Part shown: positions 11,162 through 20,564 of the stretch, piece by piece | Position numbering within the stretch: the first letter of the stretch is position 1 | How the letters are laid out: the number at the start of each line of letters is the position of its first letter | Source: Odontesthes bonariensis | Lineage: Eukaryota > Chordata > Actinopteri > Atheriniformes > Atherinopsidae | Direction of reading: 5' to 3' | Assembly: GCF_027942865.1 (NCBI RefSeq) | Contig: NC_134526.1 | Location: 2,968,470-3,032,469, forward strand | Length of the DNA stretch: 64,000 nucleotides | Position numbers and translations under genes: made by a program | Notes under the pieces: model-generated | Databases searched by the model: none | What the model was told of the DNA's origin: nothing | What the model saw: the letters and a program-made list of their open reading frames with translations, nothing else

Positions 11162-12212
11162 AGGGACAGTTCGCCTCTTCTGACATGAAGCTGTGTGACA
11201 TCCCATATCAGCAACATCATTTATGAACATCTTCTTACCCCCTGCTGCGTCCTGTGAGCAGAGTTCCAGCCTCGTTTTGGCGTTGATGAAGGTAGTCCGG
11301 CTAGTTGGCTGGGGTTTAAAAAATAAAGCGTCTTGCTTCTCAAAATAATATGTGTTCAAAAGAGTAATACATTTGGATCACAAAATGGTTTTGCATGAAA
11401 AAGTCAGACTTCACATTGCTTGGCGCTATTTTTACCTCCCTTGATATCAATGCGTCAAGCCACCTAGCGATAGCTGCGCCTGTTACGGTGTTTGCTGCTC
11501 GGAAGCAGGGGAGTGCTCGGTCTGCACTTCGGTCTGCACAGTTTACATTGGACGCAGTGATATGCAGATTAAAGATATAACATGGACTTATAATATAAAG
11601 ACATCAATCAACACATAACATGACATAGATGATGATTATGAGTCTCAAAATTCAGATGAATATCTGTAAAGTTGTGACACATGAATATCGAACCATACAA
11701 TATTAATTTTCTGTGTTAACAATGTATTTAAAACATTACAACAATATTACTGGGCATGTATTGTTGTAATGTTTTAAATACTTGAACGCAGTTTTTCTAG
11801 AGAAGATAATTGTTTTGTATATGTGATTATCGTCCATCGACTCTTTTGGGCTTTCACATGCGCGAGCCTACAACCAGCCGGTGAGTTACATGCTGTTTAT
11901 AAAGTTGTTTTGTAACGTCCCCATGCCAGTAATGTGAGAACCATGCATATGGTTTTGATGGTAAGGCTTGTGACTTTATTGTCGGATGGGTTATAAAGTG
12001 GTGTGACGTTTCTGCAGTGTGCAAGTTGTTGTTTTACGTGGAAGGGTTAGCGCTTGCCCCTTAGCCACCACGTATTAGCCTCGCATGACAGGCTGAGCGA
12101 ACAGCGCGATCTCCACACAGGGAGCGCAGATTTGCACCTGTCTGTGTCCTACTATCAGTATTTGACAACCTCTAGCAATGGAAATGCGCTTCAAATGCCC
12201 CGGAGTTCCCCT
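11162..12212. mobile_element. Kolobok/T2-like element, 1051 bp, non-autonomous
   Basis: TTAA at 11158-11161 and 12213-12216 flanks an element that begins AGGGACAGTTCGCC and, on the other strand, AGGGGAACTCCGGGGC. The first 200 bases match, in reverse orientation, the MITE next to each HSP70 gene. They share GACATCCCATATCAGCAAC, TTACCCCCTGCTGCGTCC and the GGTAGTCCGGCTAGTTGG region. It is therefore a longer member of the same family. No transposase is visible. It contains the perfect hairpin at 11724-11781. Confidence 0.65.
11724..11781. repeat. perfect 23-bp inverted repeat (hairpin)
   Basis: The arm 11724-11746 (starts GTATTTAAAACATTACAAC) is exactly complementary to 11759-11781, with a 12-base loop TTACTGGGCATG. 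It lies inside the 1051-bp TTAA element and has no known function. It could be a scar of a nested palindromic insertion or simply part of the family consensus. Confidence 0.85.
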
Positions 12213-12819
12213 TTAAAGTATTGGTGAAATAATAGACGGATATAAATGGATCTCCAGTGACCTAAATATCTTCTGAAGGACGCCGACTTTCACCAAACTG
12301 TTATCAGTGAATAGATGAACATATTTTATGCCAGAAATAAGGTCCAGAAGTCCAAAAACTTCTCCTTTAAGAAAGATACTTATTTTATTCAGTTAATTTT
12401 GTTATTTTGTATTAAAGTCATTCCTGAATAATAATTTGTTTTCCATGTGTTCATGTCACTCAAAAAATATGCATCTAATTCAATTCAGGTTCGAGTCAAA
12501 TAGTTAAAAAATCGTTTCACTCACAAAAAAAGGGGCTAAAAAATTCACCCGGCCAGGAAGGGGGAAGGAAATCGGGTCAGCCGGCCCTTCTAATGAGGTG
12601 TCCCTTATTTATTTTTCAGGGAGTTGGCAACCCTAATCTGATATGAGTTTATTCTCTCCAATAAGCACTAAGGTATGTAGAGGGGGCATGGCTGATTGAC
12701 AGGGTAGGGATCCAATCATGACGCCATTCTCAGCCTGTGCTCCTACCGGCTAATCAATGATATTTTTTAAATGAATTTATTAATTTTATATTTAAACTGA
12801 AAACATGAACTGAATAACA
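12213..12819. other. intergenic; nothing recognised
   Basis: AT-rich sequence with no recognisable gene. No structural RNA or named transposon end was identified. Confidence 0.4.
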
Positions 12820-13798
12820 CTCAAGTCATTCAAGTCATCGTGTCTCAAGTCAAGTCAAGTGCCGAGTCTTTAACTTCCAAGTCCAAGTCGAGTCTCGAGT
12901 CTTTTATTTTTTGTCAAGTCAAGTTACAAGTCATCAAAACAGCGACTTGAGTCGATTCGAGTCCAAGTCACAGTAGCTGTTTTCACACTGAGATCCGCTA
13001 CCATCGCGGGTCCAAATCACCACTTCATCCCACGTCGAGCAATGTGAACGCTTGGCGTGTTGGTGACCCGTGTTGCCTGGAGCCGAGTTCAGGGGGCGTT
13101 GCCTAGTGGCAGAGCGTCACACGAAACACATAAAATGCTGGGCGTGTACAATGACGTAGGCACAACCCATGCGTCGGAGGTAGGGTTAAATACACCTGTC
13201 TGCATCAAATGTTTCAAACCAATGATGGCGGGACACCTTGAGGACTTGTTTTTGTTGCTGGCTGTTTGTTCGGTCACGCAAGTGTTTATGCAGTTCATGG
13301 AGATGTTATTTTACGGGGTGTGGATGGTCACAACGTGGGATGCCGCCGAAGAACATATGCGCTGCATTTTTGGAGTTGGTATATCCACTGTGTGCACAAT
13401 AGTGCGCGAAGTTAGTGCAGTGCTGAAGACGTTTCTTCGTCGGTTTGTTTGCATGCCGAGTGATGTACGTCTTCGGGAAACTATCGATGGATTTGCGGCA
13501 CGGGGTTATCCATGTGTGCAGGTGCTATAGATGGCACACATATCCCCATCATTGCACCCAGCTGTCCATCCTTTCTTTTAAACTCCTCACGTCACGCCAC
13601 GTCCATCCCGCGTCAATTGCTTTCACACCAAATTCGGCTCGGCAAAAAGACTAGGGTCCGACGTGGGTCGAAAGGCGAATCGAGTTGACACCCCAGCCTG
13701 GGTCGTCAGTGTGAAAGGAACAGCGGACACGCTAAATTTGCGAATTAAACGTGGGTTCTTCCTCAGTGTGAAAGGGGCTAGTGACTCGAGTCCCCATC
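12820..13798. repeat. AGTC/GAGTC-rich repeat split by a Harbinger element
   Basis: The stretch 12825-12973 is full of AAGTCAAGTC and CGAGTC motifs and reads GAGTCCAAGTCACAG just before the inserted element. After it, the same motif style resumes with TGACTCGAGTCCCC. This is the style of terminal sequence of fish non-autonomous elements often classed as hAT. Only the motif style is seen here; the outer end on the left was not defined. Confidence 0.4.
12977..13778 (+). mobile_element. PIF/Harbinger element with decayed transposase
   Basis: Imperfect terminal inverted repeats, about 16 of 20 bases including CTTTCACACTGAG versus TTTTCACACTGAG, are flanked by TAG at 12974-12976 and 13779-13781. 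A 3-bp target duplication is standard for PIF/Harbinger. Inside, 13285-13520 encodes FGVGISTVCTIVREV and LRETIDGFAARGYP. After a frameshift, about 13516-13558 gives CAGAIDGTHIPIIAP, the conserved block with the first catalytic aspartate of Harbinger (HARBI1-like) nucleases. The element is only about 800 bp and lacks the rest of the nuclease, so it is dead or non-autonomous. It is nested in the GAGTC-rich repeat. Confidence 0.8.
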
Positions 13799-13799
13799 T

Positions 13800-14045
13800 C
13801 TGCTGATTAGTAACCCTGATCTGAAGATAGCTGCCACTCCTCCTCCTCTGCCTGTGGCTCCAGGAACGTGAACATTTAAACAGTCAGAGGGAGTTGATTC
13901 ATTAATGCTAACATGATCCTCCTGCTGCAGCCAGGTTTCTGTAAGACAAAATATATCAATGTGATGATCACAGATCAACTCATTCACTAACAGAGACTTC
14001 GAAAGGAGAGATCTGATATACAGCAAACCACATTTATATGACTGA
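13800..14045 (-). pseudogene. L2-type LINE endonuclease fragment
   Basis: The minus-strand frame reads [20 protein letters not shown], then IFCLTETWL, then [10 protein letters not shown]. These are the N-terminal blocks of the apurinic endonuclease domain of L2/CR1-group LINEs, and they align block for block with the LINEs in the HSP70 array ([31 protein letters not shown]). Only about 80 residues remain. It ends about 45 bp from the TRIM start codon. Confidence 0.8.
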
Positions 14046-14090
14046 ATATACTGAGTTTCTGCTTTGCTTTCAGCTTCACTCGGAGACTAA

Positions 14091-15488
14091 ATGGCTTCCA
14101 GGTCCGAGGAGGATCTCTGCTGTCCGGTCTGTCATGACATCTTCAAAGATCCAGTTCTTCTGTCATGTAGCCACAGCTTCTGTAGAGACTGTCTGAGCAG
14201 CTGGTGGAAGGAGAAGCAAACACAAGAGTGTCCAGTTTGTAAGAGAAGATCTTCAAATGATGTGCCCCCTGTTAACCTGGCGTTGAAGAATCTGTGTGAG
14301 TGCTTCGTACAGGACAGAGATCACAGAGCTTCAGAGGCTCTCTGCAGTCTGCACTCTGAGAAGCTCAAACTCTTCTGTCTGGACCATCAGCAGCCGGTGT
14401 GTCACATCTGCAGAGACTCAGAAAAACACTCCAACCACAGATTCAGACCCATCGATGAAGCTGCACAGCAACACAGGAAGGACCTTCAGAAATCTCTGGA
14501 GCCCTTAAAGGAGAAACTGGAGCTCCAGAAGGAAGTTAAAGAGAAGTTTGATCAGACAGCAGAACACATGAAGGCCCAGGCCCGAGTCACAGAGAGGCAG
14601 ATTAAGGAGCAGTTTGAGAAGCTTCGGCAGTTTTTAGCAGAGGAAGAGGAGGCCAGGCTGGCTGCACTGAGGGAGGAAGAGCAGCAGAAGAGTGGGATGA
14701 TGGAGGAGAAGATGGAGGCTCTGAGCAGAGAGATGGCAGCTCTGTCAGACACAGTCAGAGCCACAGAGGAGGAGCTGAGAGCTGAAGACGTCTCATTCCT
14801 GAACAACTACCAGGCTGCAGTGCAAAGAGTCCAGCGCTGCCCCCTGCTGGATGGTCCACAGCTGCCTGCAGGAGCTCTGATAGACCAGGCCAAACACCTG
14901 GGCAACCTGGCCTTCAACATCTGGAACAAGATGAAGGACACGGTCTGCTACACTCCCCTCATTCTGGACCCAAACACTGCTGGTCCATTTCTCATCCTGT
15001 CTGAGGATCTGACCGCTGTGAGAGGAGGAGAGAGACAGCAGCTTCCTGATAATCCAGAGAGGTTTGATTATCACAGGTCTGTTCTGAGTTCTGAGGGCTT
15101 TAACTCAGGGACTCACAGCTGGGGGGTCGATGTTGGAGATGCAACATGTTGGGCGTTGGGTGTGTTAGCAGAGTCCGCTCAGAGAAAAGGACAGATGCTG
15201 TCTAAAGTTTGGTTTATCCGGTTCTATGGAGGTAAATACTCAGCAGGGTCACCTCCAGGTTCCTCCATTGAACTCTCAGAACAGAAGAAGAAGCTCCGGA
15301 GGATCAGAGTGAATCTGGACTGGGACAGAGGAAAGCTGTCGTTCTCTGACCTGGATACTAACACACACATTCACAGCTTCGCACACACCTTCACTGAGAG
15401 GATTTTTCCATTCATTAACACCATTTCATCCTCCCCACTGAAGATATTACCTAGAAAGGTGTCTGTGACCCTGCAGAGCGTTCAGTGA
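14091..15488 (+). CDS. TRIM-family E3 ubiquitin ligase (TRIM35/A33-like), 465 aa
   Basis: This is a single open coding exon. RING finger C3HC4: C11, C14, C26, H28, C31, C34, C47, C50. B-box type 2: C84, H87, C95, D97/H98, C103, C106, H112, H115. A long charged coiled coil spans about 120-245. A PRY-SPRY (B30.2) domain covers about 287-462, with the LDP motif, [15 protein letters not shown] and [10 protein letters not shown]. This order defines class-IV TRIM proteins, cytosolic RING E3 ligases that are often antiviral or immune regulators. They are greatly expanded in teleosts. The start is set by the ATG just after a strong acceptor (polypyrimidine tract ending TTTCAG at about 14066-14071), which implies a non-coding leader exon. 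The length is normal and all zinc ligands are present, so it looks functional. TRIM35-like is the closest family by eye; the exact paralogue cannot be named. Confidence 0.92.
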   Translation: MASRSEEDLCCPVCHDIFKDPVLLSCSHSFCRDCLSSWWKEKQTQECPVCKRRSSNDVPPVNLALKNLCECFVQDRDHRASEALCSLHSEKLKLFCLDHQQPVCHICRDSEKHSNHRFRPIDEAAQQHRKDLQKSLEPLKEKLELQKEVKEKFDQTAEHMKAQARVTERQIKEQFEKLRQFLAEEEEARLAALREEEQQKSGMMEEKMEALSREMAALSDTVRATEEELRAEDVSFLNNYQAAVQRVQRCPLLDGPQLPAGALIDQAKHLGNLAFNIWNKMKDTVCYTPLILDPNTAGPFLILSEDLTAVRGGERQQLPDNPERFDYHRSVLSSEGFNSGTHSWGVDVGDATCWALGVLAESAQRKGQMLSKVWFIRFYGGKYSAGSPPGSSIELSEQKKKLRRIRVNLDWDRGKLSFSDLDTNTHIHSFAHTFTERIFPFINTISSSPLKILPRKVSVTLQSVQ

Positions 15489-16042
15489 GATGTGTAATAA
15501 CTAAACTGATGTAGTTTCTCTGTTAAAGTCACAGAACAACTTAAACTGGGACACATTACTGCACAGCTCTGTGTTTCTCTGTTTCACTTCTCGCTGTTTC
15601 TTTGAGTTATTTTCCACTTTCACAGTTAATTCTGTTCATTCTTCATGTGAAATAATCCCCTCAGTTGGTCAGCCAGGGATGTTGAGCCTCAGCTGGACTC
15701 CATGTGGCGCCTGATGCATCCACGGCTCTGAGCACCGTCCTCTGATATTTAGGTTTAGTAATACTGAGGTTCAGGCCCTGTTTGAATCTATCAGTGCCTC
15801 ACCTGTTGTGTTCTCTTCGTGCTGTTTCACTGATGCAGAATTTGATCTATTTCATGAACATTTAGAGAATTCGACCACGTTTCCGTGGTCATTTCACTCA
15901 GTGAGCATCTATGCTCGCTGCGTAGCCATGGTGATGGACTCAGAGGCTTAAATTCTCCCTGATTATGCTTTATTGCACTTATGTTTTACTTTATATTGAA
16001 CTTGTATCGACCTTTGTTCTCATTGCATGTAATAAAAGTAAC
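15489..16042 (+). other. 3' UTR of the TRIM gene with poly(A) signal
   Basis: AATAAA lies at 16031-16036 and no earlier canonical signal was seen by eye. The sequence between the stop codon and this hexamer has no open frame of note. Cleavage would be expected 10-30 bases beyond the hexamer, a region that is now inside the hAT insertion starting at 16043. Confidence 0.6.
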
Positions 16043-16091
16043 TAGGGCTGGGCAACGATTAAAATGTTTAATCTATTTAATCACATGATAT

Positions 16092-16831
16092 CACTGTTAT
16101 AAGTGATCTGGGGGTAAAAGTGGACGCGTACCTCAAGTTTGACAGCCAGATTAAAGCTGTGGTTAAAACAAGCTTCTTCCAGTTGAGACAGTTGGCAAAA
16201 ATAAAACCCTTTCTTCCAAGACATCACTTAGAAACAGTAATCCACGCCTTTGTAACCACTAGGCTTGATTACTGCAATGCACTTTTTATGGGGGTTAGTG
16301 GGTCCTCCATCGCACGCCTTCAACTGGTACAAAACGCAGCTGCACGACTTTTAACTGGCACTAGGAAATTTGAGCACATTACGCCGATTTTAGCATCTCT
16401 CCATTGGCTACCTGTCCATTTTAGAATTAATTTTAAAATGATTTTATTTGCTTTTAAAGCCATGAATGGCCTTGCACCAGTGTACCTCTCTGAGCTTCTG
16501 CAGCCCTACGCACCCAGTCGAACCCTCAGGTCAGCTGATCAGCTGCTCCTGAGGGTTCCTAAAGCAAGGCGGAAGCTCAGGGGGGGACCGAGAATTTTCT
16601 GTTGCCGCCCCTAGGCTCTGGAATGAGCTGCCGCTGCACATTAGGCAGGCCCCTTCCTTGTCCTGTTTTAAAAGTCGTCCTAAAACTCACCTCTTTTCTT
16701 TGGCTTTTTACCACCGTCTAGGTGGTTTGTTTTATGTGCTCAGTTTTGTTTTATGATGTTTTATTGTGTTTATTTTAATGTACAGCACTTTGGTAACCTT
16801 TGTGTTTATTTAAAATGTGCTTTATAAATAA

Positions 16832-16901
<70 letters not shown>
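16092..16901 (+). pseudogene. L2-type LINE, 3' fragment with ATTG tail
   Basis: About 16095-16610 encodes the C-terminal part downstream of the reverse transcriptase: SQIKAVVKTSFFQLRQLAKI, LDYCNALFMG, LQLVQNAAARLLTG and LASLHWLPV. A frameshift near 16590 is followed by LWNELP and FKSRLKTHLF in another frame. The 3' UTR ends TTTATAAATAA and then about 17 ATTG units (16832-16901). Short tandem 3' tails are typical of the L2/CR1 group. It is 5'-truncated. Confidence 0.85.
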
Positions 16902-18040
16902 GTCGTATGACTGAGTTATGAGGCCTCCAAAACAGGGCAGTTTTTGGCATTTTTGGGTGCTTTTCAATCGATTTTCCCATTGATTTTGCCTCTGCGAGGC
17001 CCAAAATTAATAAGACAGGTCTGCTGTAGACAGCCATGTCATTTTTATCAAGGTCCTGTTTAAAATACAGCTTTTATGGCATTTTCAAAATGGTCACGGT
17101 AAGTGCTTTTCAATACATTTTCCCATTGCATTGTGGGTATTTTCAAACTTCCCCTCACTATCAGTTTAAAGGAGAAATGCAGATCAGATTTATAACTTTA
17201 AGCTGTTATAACAGGGCAGCCATCTTGGCTCTACCCTCATAAGCAGTCTTAGAACAGAGCAGGCTAACAAGGCGTTGCCCCGGTAACAGGAGCAGGTGTG
17301 GCTCGTCTGTGTGAGACAGAGAGCAAACTGACATGTGTACATACACTAATGCTTCTTAAAATTAGACTAATTTTGACTGTAGCCTACTGTCTCGAACAAA
17401 CGGTCACAGTTCGAAAAGTAAATGTCGTATCCGAATCATTTTTGTACCGTGAGCGCCCCAAGAGACGGCAGAAGCCAACGGTGTCATTTTCATTGGGCTA
17501 CTATGTGTGGCTCGTTTTTCATGGCAGTTTTAAAATCATTTTTAGACATTGATTTTATCATTTCAGGCGTTTATAAAGGACGGAATGTCAGCTGGAGGGC
17601 CGACTCTCTGCGCTCAGAGGCAATTTGTGATAAATCTGTGAGGCAGAGCTCAATAAGTGTGACTTTGGGTGAAAGAGGACAAAAATGCCTACGTTTTGAA
17701 GTAAAATTTGTCCAGATTTGCCAGATATTTCGGACATGAGAGAGATTTGTTTGAGGAATTGGTGCAGTATCAAATTTAGAGTGAGCAGTAGAGTGGGAGA
17801 GACACCTGAGCTGAGATGTCGTCTCCCTAAAACGTAAACTGCCGTTGTGTCAAAGCTGTATAATATATCAACAAACCCTTCGATTCAGTTAAAGCTGAGA
17901 GTCTCCTGTCACATAAAAACTTTGAATGAGGTCTGTGCTATGCTGGATGGCTGAGTTATAAGGCCTCCAAATAAGAGTCTGGCAACAGAGTAATATGTGT
18001 GTAATGCCTTTGGGATTGGCACCCATAATAATAAAACAGG

Positions 18041-18216
18041 GGTGGTCTGTGGCGTAGTGGGTTGAGCAGGCACCCCACGTACAGAGGCTATAGTCCTTGC
18101 TGTAGCTGGTTCAAGTCCCACATCGGACGGCCCTGTGCTGCGTGTTGTTCCCCCTCTCTCTGCCAAATAAAAAAAAATAAAATTGTAATTTAAAAAAATA
18201 AAATAAATAAATAAAA
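18041..18216 (+). mobile_element. tRNA-derived SINE
   Basis: The sequence has an A-box-like TGGCGTAGTGGGTTGAGCA and a B-box GGTTCAAGTCC (about 18110-18120) at tRNA-like spacing. A body containing CCCCCTCTCTCTGCC and an A/T-rich AAATAAA tail follow. AATAAAAC occurs just before it and again after the tail, a possible target duplication. It is a pol III-type retroposon inserted in the hAT element, not a functional tRNA gene. Confidence 0.75.
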
Positions 18217-18361
18217 CCTGCGTTAATGCGCGATAAAATATTTATCGGCGTTAAATAATTAATGAGTTAACTCGCCCAGCCCTAAAAGTAAGTGAACATA
18301 ACAAAGTGTAATAGTCTTAAAGTCACAGAAAGTCTTTGCTAAATTGCCTGTTCTGTGTGGA

Positions 18362-18570
18362 CACAACACTGGTTCATCCCTTGAGTTAGGAGCCTTTTTC
18401 CTGCCTGAATGGTTCACAGCTCAGAGTCAAGTGGCTTAAAAAAGAAAAAACACATTCCTCTGAAGATGCTCAGGTACAAGGACTGGACTGAAGATGAGGG
18501 AAGAAGCAGAAAATGTCCAAAGAGAAACTCTGAGAGAGCTTCAGGGAGCTGCAGAACTGTTGATCAGGAA
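18362..18570 (+). repeat. dispersed repeat R, copy 2 (right of the TRIM gene)
   Basis: Matches 9158-9366 in the same orientation. The following 160 bases (to about 18735) have an open frame with LRELQGAAELLIRNTLKD but no recognised domain, and that part is not in copy 1. It lies between the TRIM-linked hAT and the left edge of the HSP70 array. Confidence 0.7.
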
Positions 18571-19905
18571 CACTTTAAAAGATTATGAGAAAGTCTGGCT
18601 GCTTGGAGAGAAACAGAAAGAAATGAGGGCTGGATCAGGACTTTTGGAATGGACTGTTGTTCTGGATAGCAAGCAATTTGTTCCAAATGCAAACCCAGAC
18701 AGAAAAGAATGTTTGGCCCAAAAATAACCAGCATGGACACTATCTTTTTTGCTCAGATTTGACCCTGAAAGACCGTAGCTGCTTCAACTCATCCACAAAT
18801 CTAACAGACATGGCACAAATCTGCATTTCTTTGGATCACCCATGTAAGACATAGCTCATAAACTTTGGGCTGCACATACCCAGATTACATGTGTCTGTTG
18901 GAAATAAGACGTCTGCTAAGAAGACGCTGGCAGCATTGCAGAAACAGGTTGATTGGAAACTAACCATTTAATCTTTTTTTTTAATAACAGATATTCACAG
19001 GAGATGGTATTACTACAAAAGTGGGAATTATTCAATTAAAAAGTACATTAAATCTGTTAAAACTGAGTTTGGTCTATAAGATGATTATCAAATCAAACAT
19101 CAGAGCATGTGACAGAATGACATAAATACACTCTGCACACGTTTATCATTGAGGCATCGTTTACATCTGGAGGGAACTATTCTATGTTCTTTAAGTAAAG
19201 GACCCGGATACGCCCATCCCTGCCTTTGCACTACTTTTCATGCTCTAAAAGTCAATTCACAGGTTAACATACTTTAAAGGAGGAGCTTTTACAACATGAC
19301 ACTTTAAATGACCAAAATGGTAAATAAAAGGGAAGAAGCTGTTAATGACTGGATATTCAGTGTGGACTCCATCCATGAGCCGAGTGTGGTTATCCCTCAG
19401 AGGACTGCAGAGCAGCTGGACCGGTTCACAGGGTCTCACTGCCAAGGATATTTCTGAAATGTGAAGCATCTGAAAGCCCGTGTTTCCTGATGAAACGTGT
19501 CATGCAGGCTGCTGAAGTAACACAGTTCAACTGCGACATCTAGTGGTGCTAACGCACACTGTGCTGCCCGTTTGGGGTTCGTCAACAAGGAGCAAGAAGG
19601 TGGAAATGCTGTGATTTCATCTCAGCTTATGGGGGGAAAGTGAAAGTTTAAATGTGATTAATCTGCCAACATGAATGATTTAAACCAGAGTTCAAACTAA
19701 AAATAGAAAAACACATTTAGATTTATTTACCAACTCTTTATAAAAAGGTCCAACAAAGACTGAACAGCAAGTGACCAAATTTCAGATATAAATATGAATA
19801 AAAAACTGCATCCGAACGCAGAAATATTCAGCTGTGGCTTCTTCAGCACAATTAAAATGTCCTTCTCCCTCCAAATGAGAACCGAAGCGGAACTGTTGCT
19901 TTTAA

Positions 19906-20280
19906 AGGGATAGTTCGCCTCTTTTGCCTGCTGATGCCTGCCGACAGCCGCGCCTGTTACAGTGTTTGCTGCTCGGTCTGCACAGCAGGCAGTGATACGA
20001 AGGGAGAGAAAATAGGGCCAAGCGATTGTGAGGTCTGACTTTTTCCTGGAGAATGATTTTGTGATGCAAATGTATTACTCTGTTGAACGCATATTGTTTT
20101 GAGAAGCAAAACGCTTTATTTTTTAAACCCCAGCCAACTAGCCGGACTACCTTCATCAACACCAAAACGAGGCTGGAACTCTGCTCATAGGACGCAGCCG
20201 GGGGTAAGAAGATGTTCATAAATGATGCTGCTGATATGGGATGTTACACAGCTTCATGTCAAAAGAGATGAACTATCCCT
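19906..20280. mobile_element. Kolobok/T2-like MITE, complete, 375 bp
   Basis: TTAA at 19902-19905 and 20281-20284 flanks inverted ends AGGGATAGTTCGCCTCTTTT and AGGGATAGTTCATCTCTTTT. It has no coding capacity; the short open frames across it recur in every copy of the family and are by-products. It lies 68 bp beyond the HSP70 poly(A) signal. Confidence 0.75.
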
Positions 20281-20351
20281 TTAACTCATCTGATATTTGA
20301 AAATTAAATATTTTTCACAAGAACAACCTTAGTTATTTAATTCATTTCATC

Positions 20352-20357
20352 TTTATT
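20352..20357 (-). terminator. poly(A) signal of HSP70 copy 1
   Basis: AATAAA on the minus strand, within GCAATAAAGATG, about 210 bp past the stop codon. The same hexamer in the same context follows all five HSP70 genes. Confidence 0.75.
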
Positions 20358-20564
20358 GCAATGCCCAGCACAGCAGGGATGAAAACACTCATTCAAACAT
20401 TCGTCATTCCACATGAACCAAACATACTGACATTAAATATGAATTTATAGTTTCTGTTCAAACTCAGAAGATATTAAAAATATTTACAGTTCTTAAAGTG
20501 TCTGTGGGACATGAGACAAGAGCTCAGAGTTGAGCAGAGATCAGAGTCCACATTAAGGGCCACC

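Larger units (their letters stand above)
16043..18284. mobile_element. hAT-type element, 2242 bp, carrying nested elements
   Basis: The left end TAGGGCTGGGCAACGATTAA and the right end, whose reverse complement is TAGGGCTGGGCGAGTTAACT, are inverted repeats. They are flanked by AAAGTAAC (16035-16042) and AAAGTAAG (18285-18292), an 8-bp duplication with one mismatch. No transposase was recognised. It holds an L2 fragment (16092-16901) and a SINE (18041-18216), so it is older than both. The remaining interior, about 16902-18040, has repeated phrases such as GAGTTATGAGGCCTCCAAA at 16914 and a relative at 17951, which suggests further unnamed nesting. Confidence 0.75.

Noticed and set aside
18041-18130. 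tRNA gene suggested by A- and B-box-like motifs
   Set aside because: No convincing cloverleaf or acceptor stem is present. The body and A-rich tail are those of a SINE.
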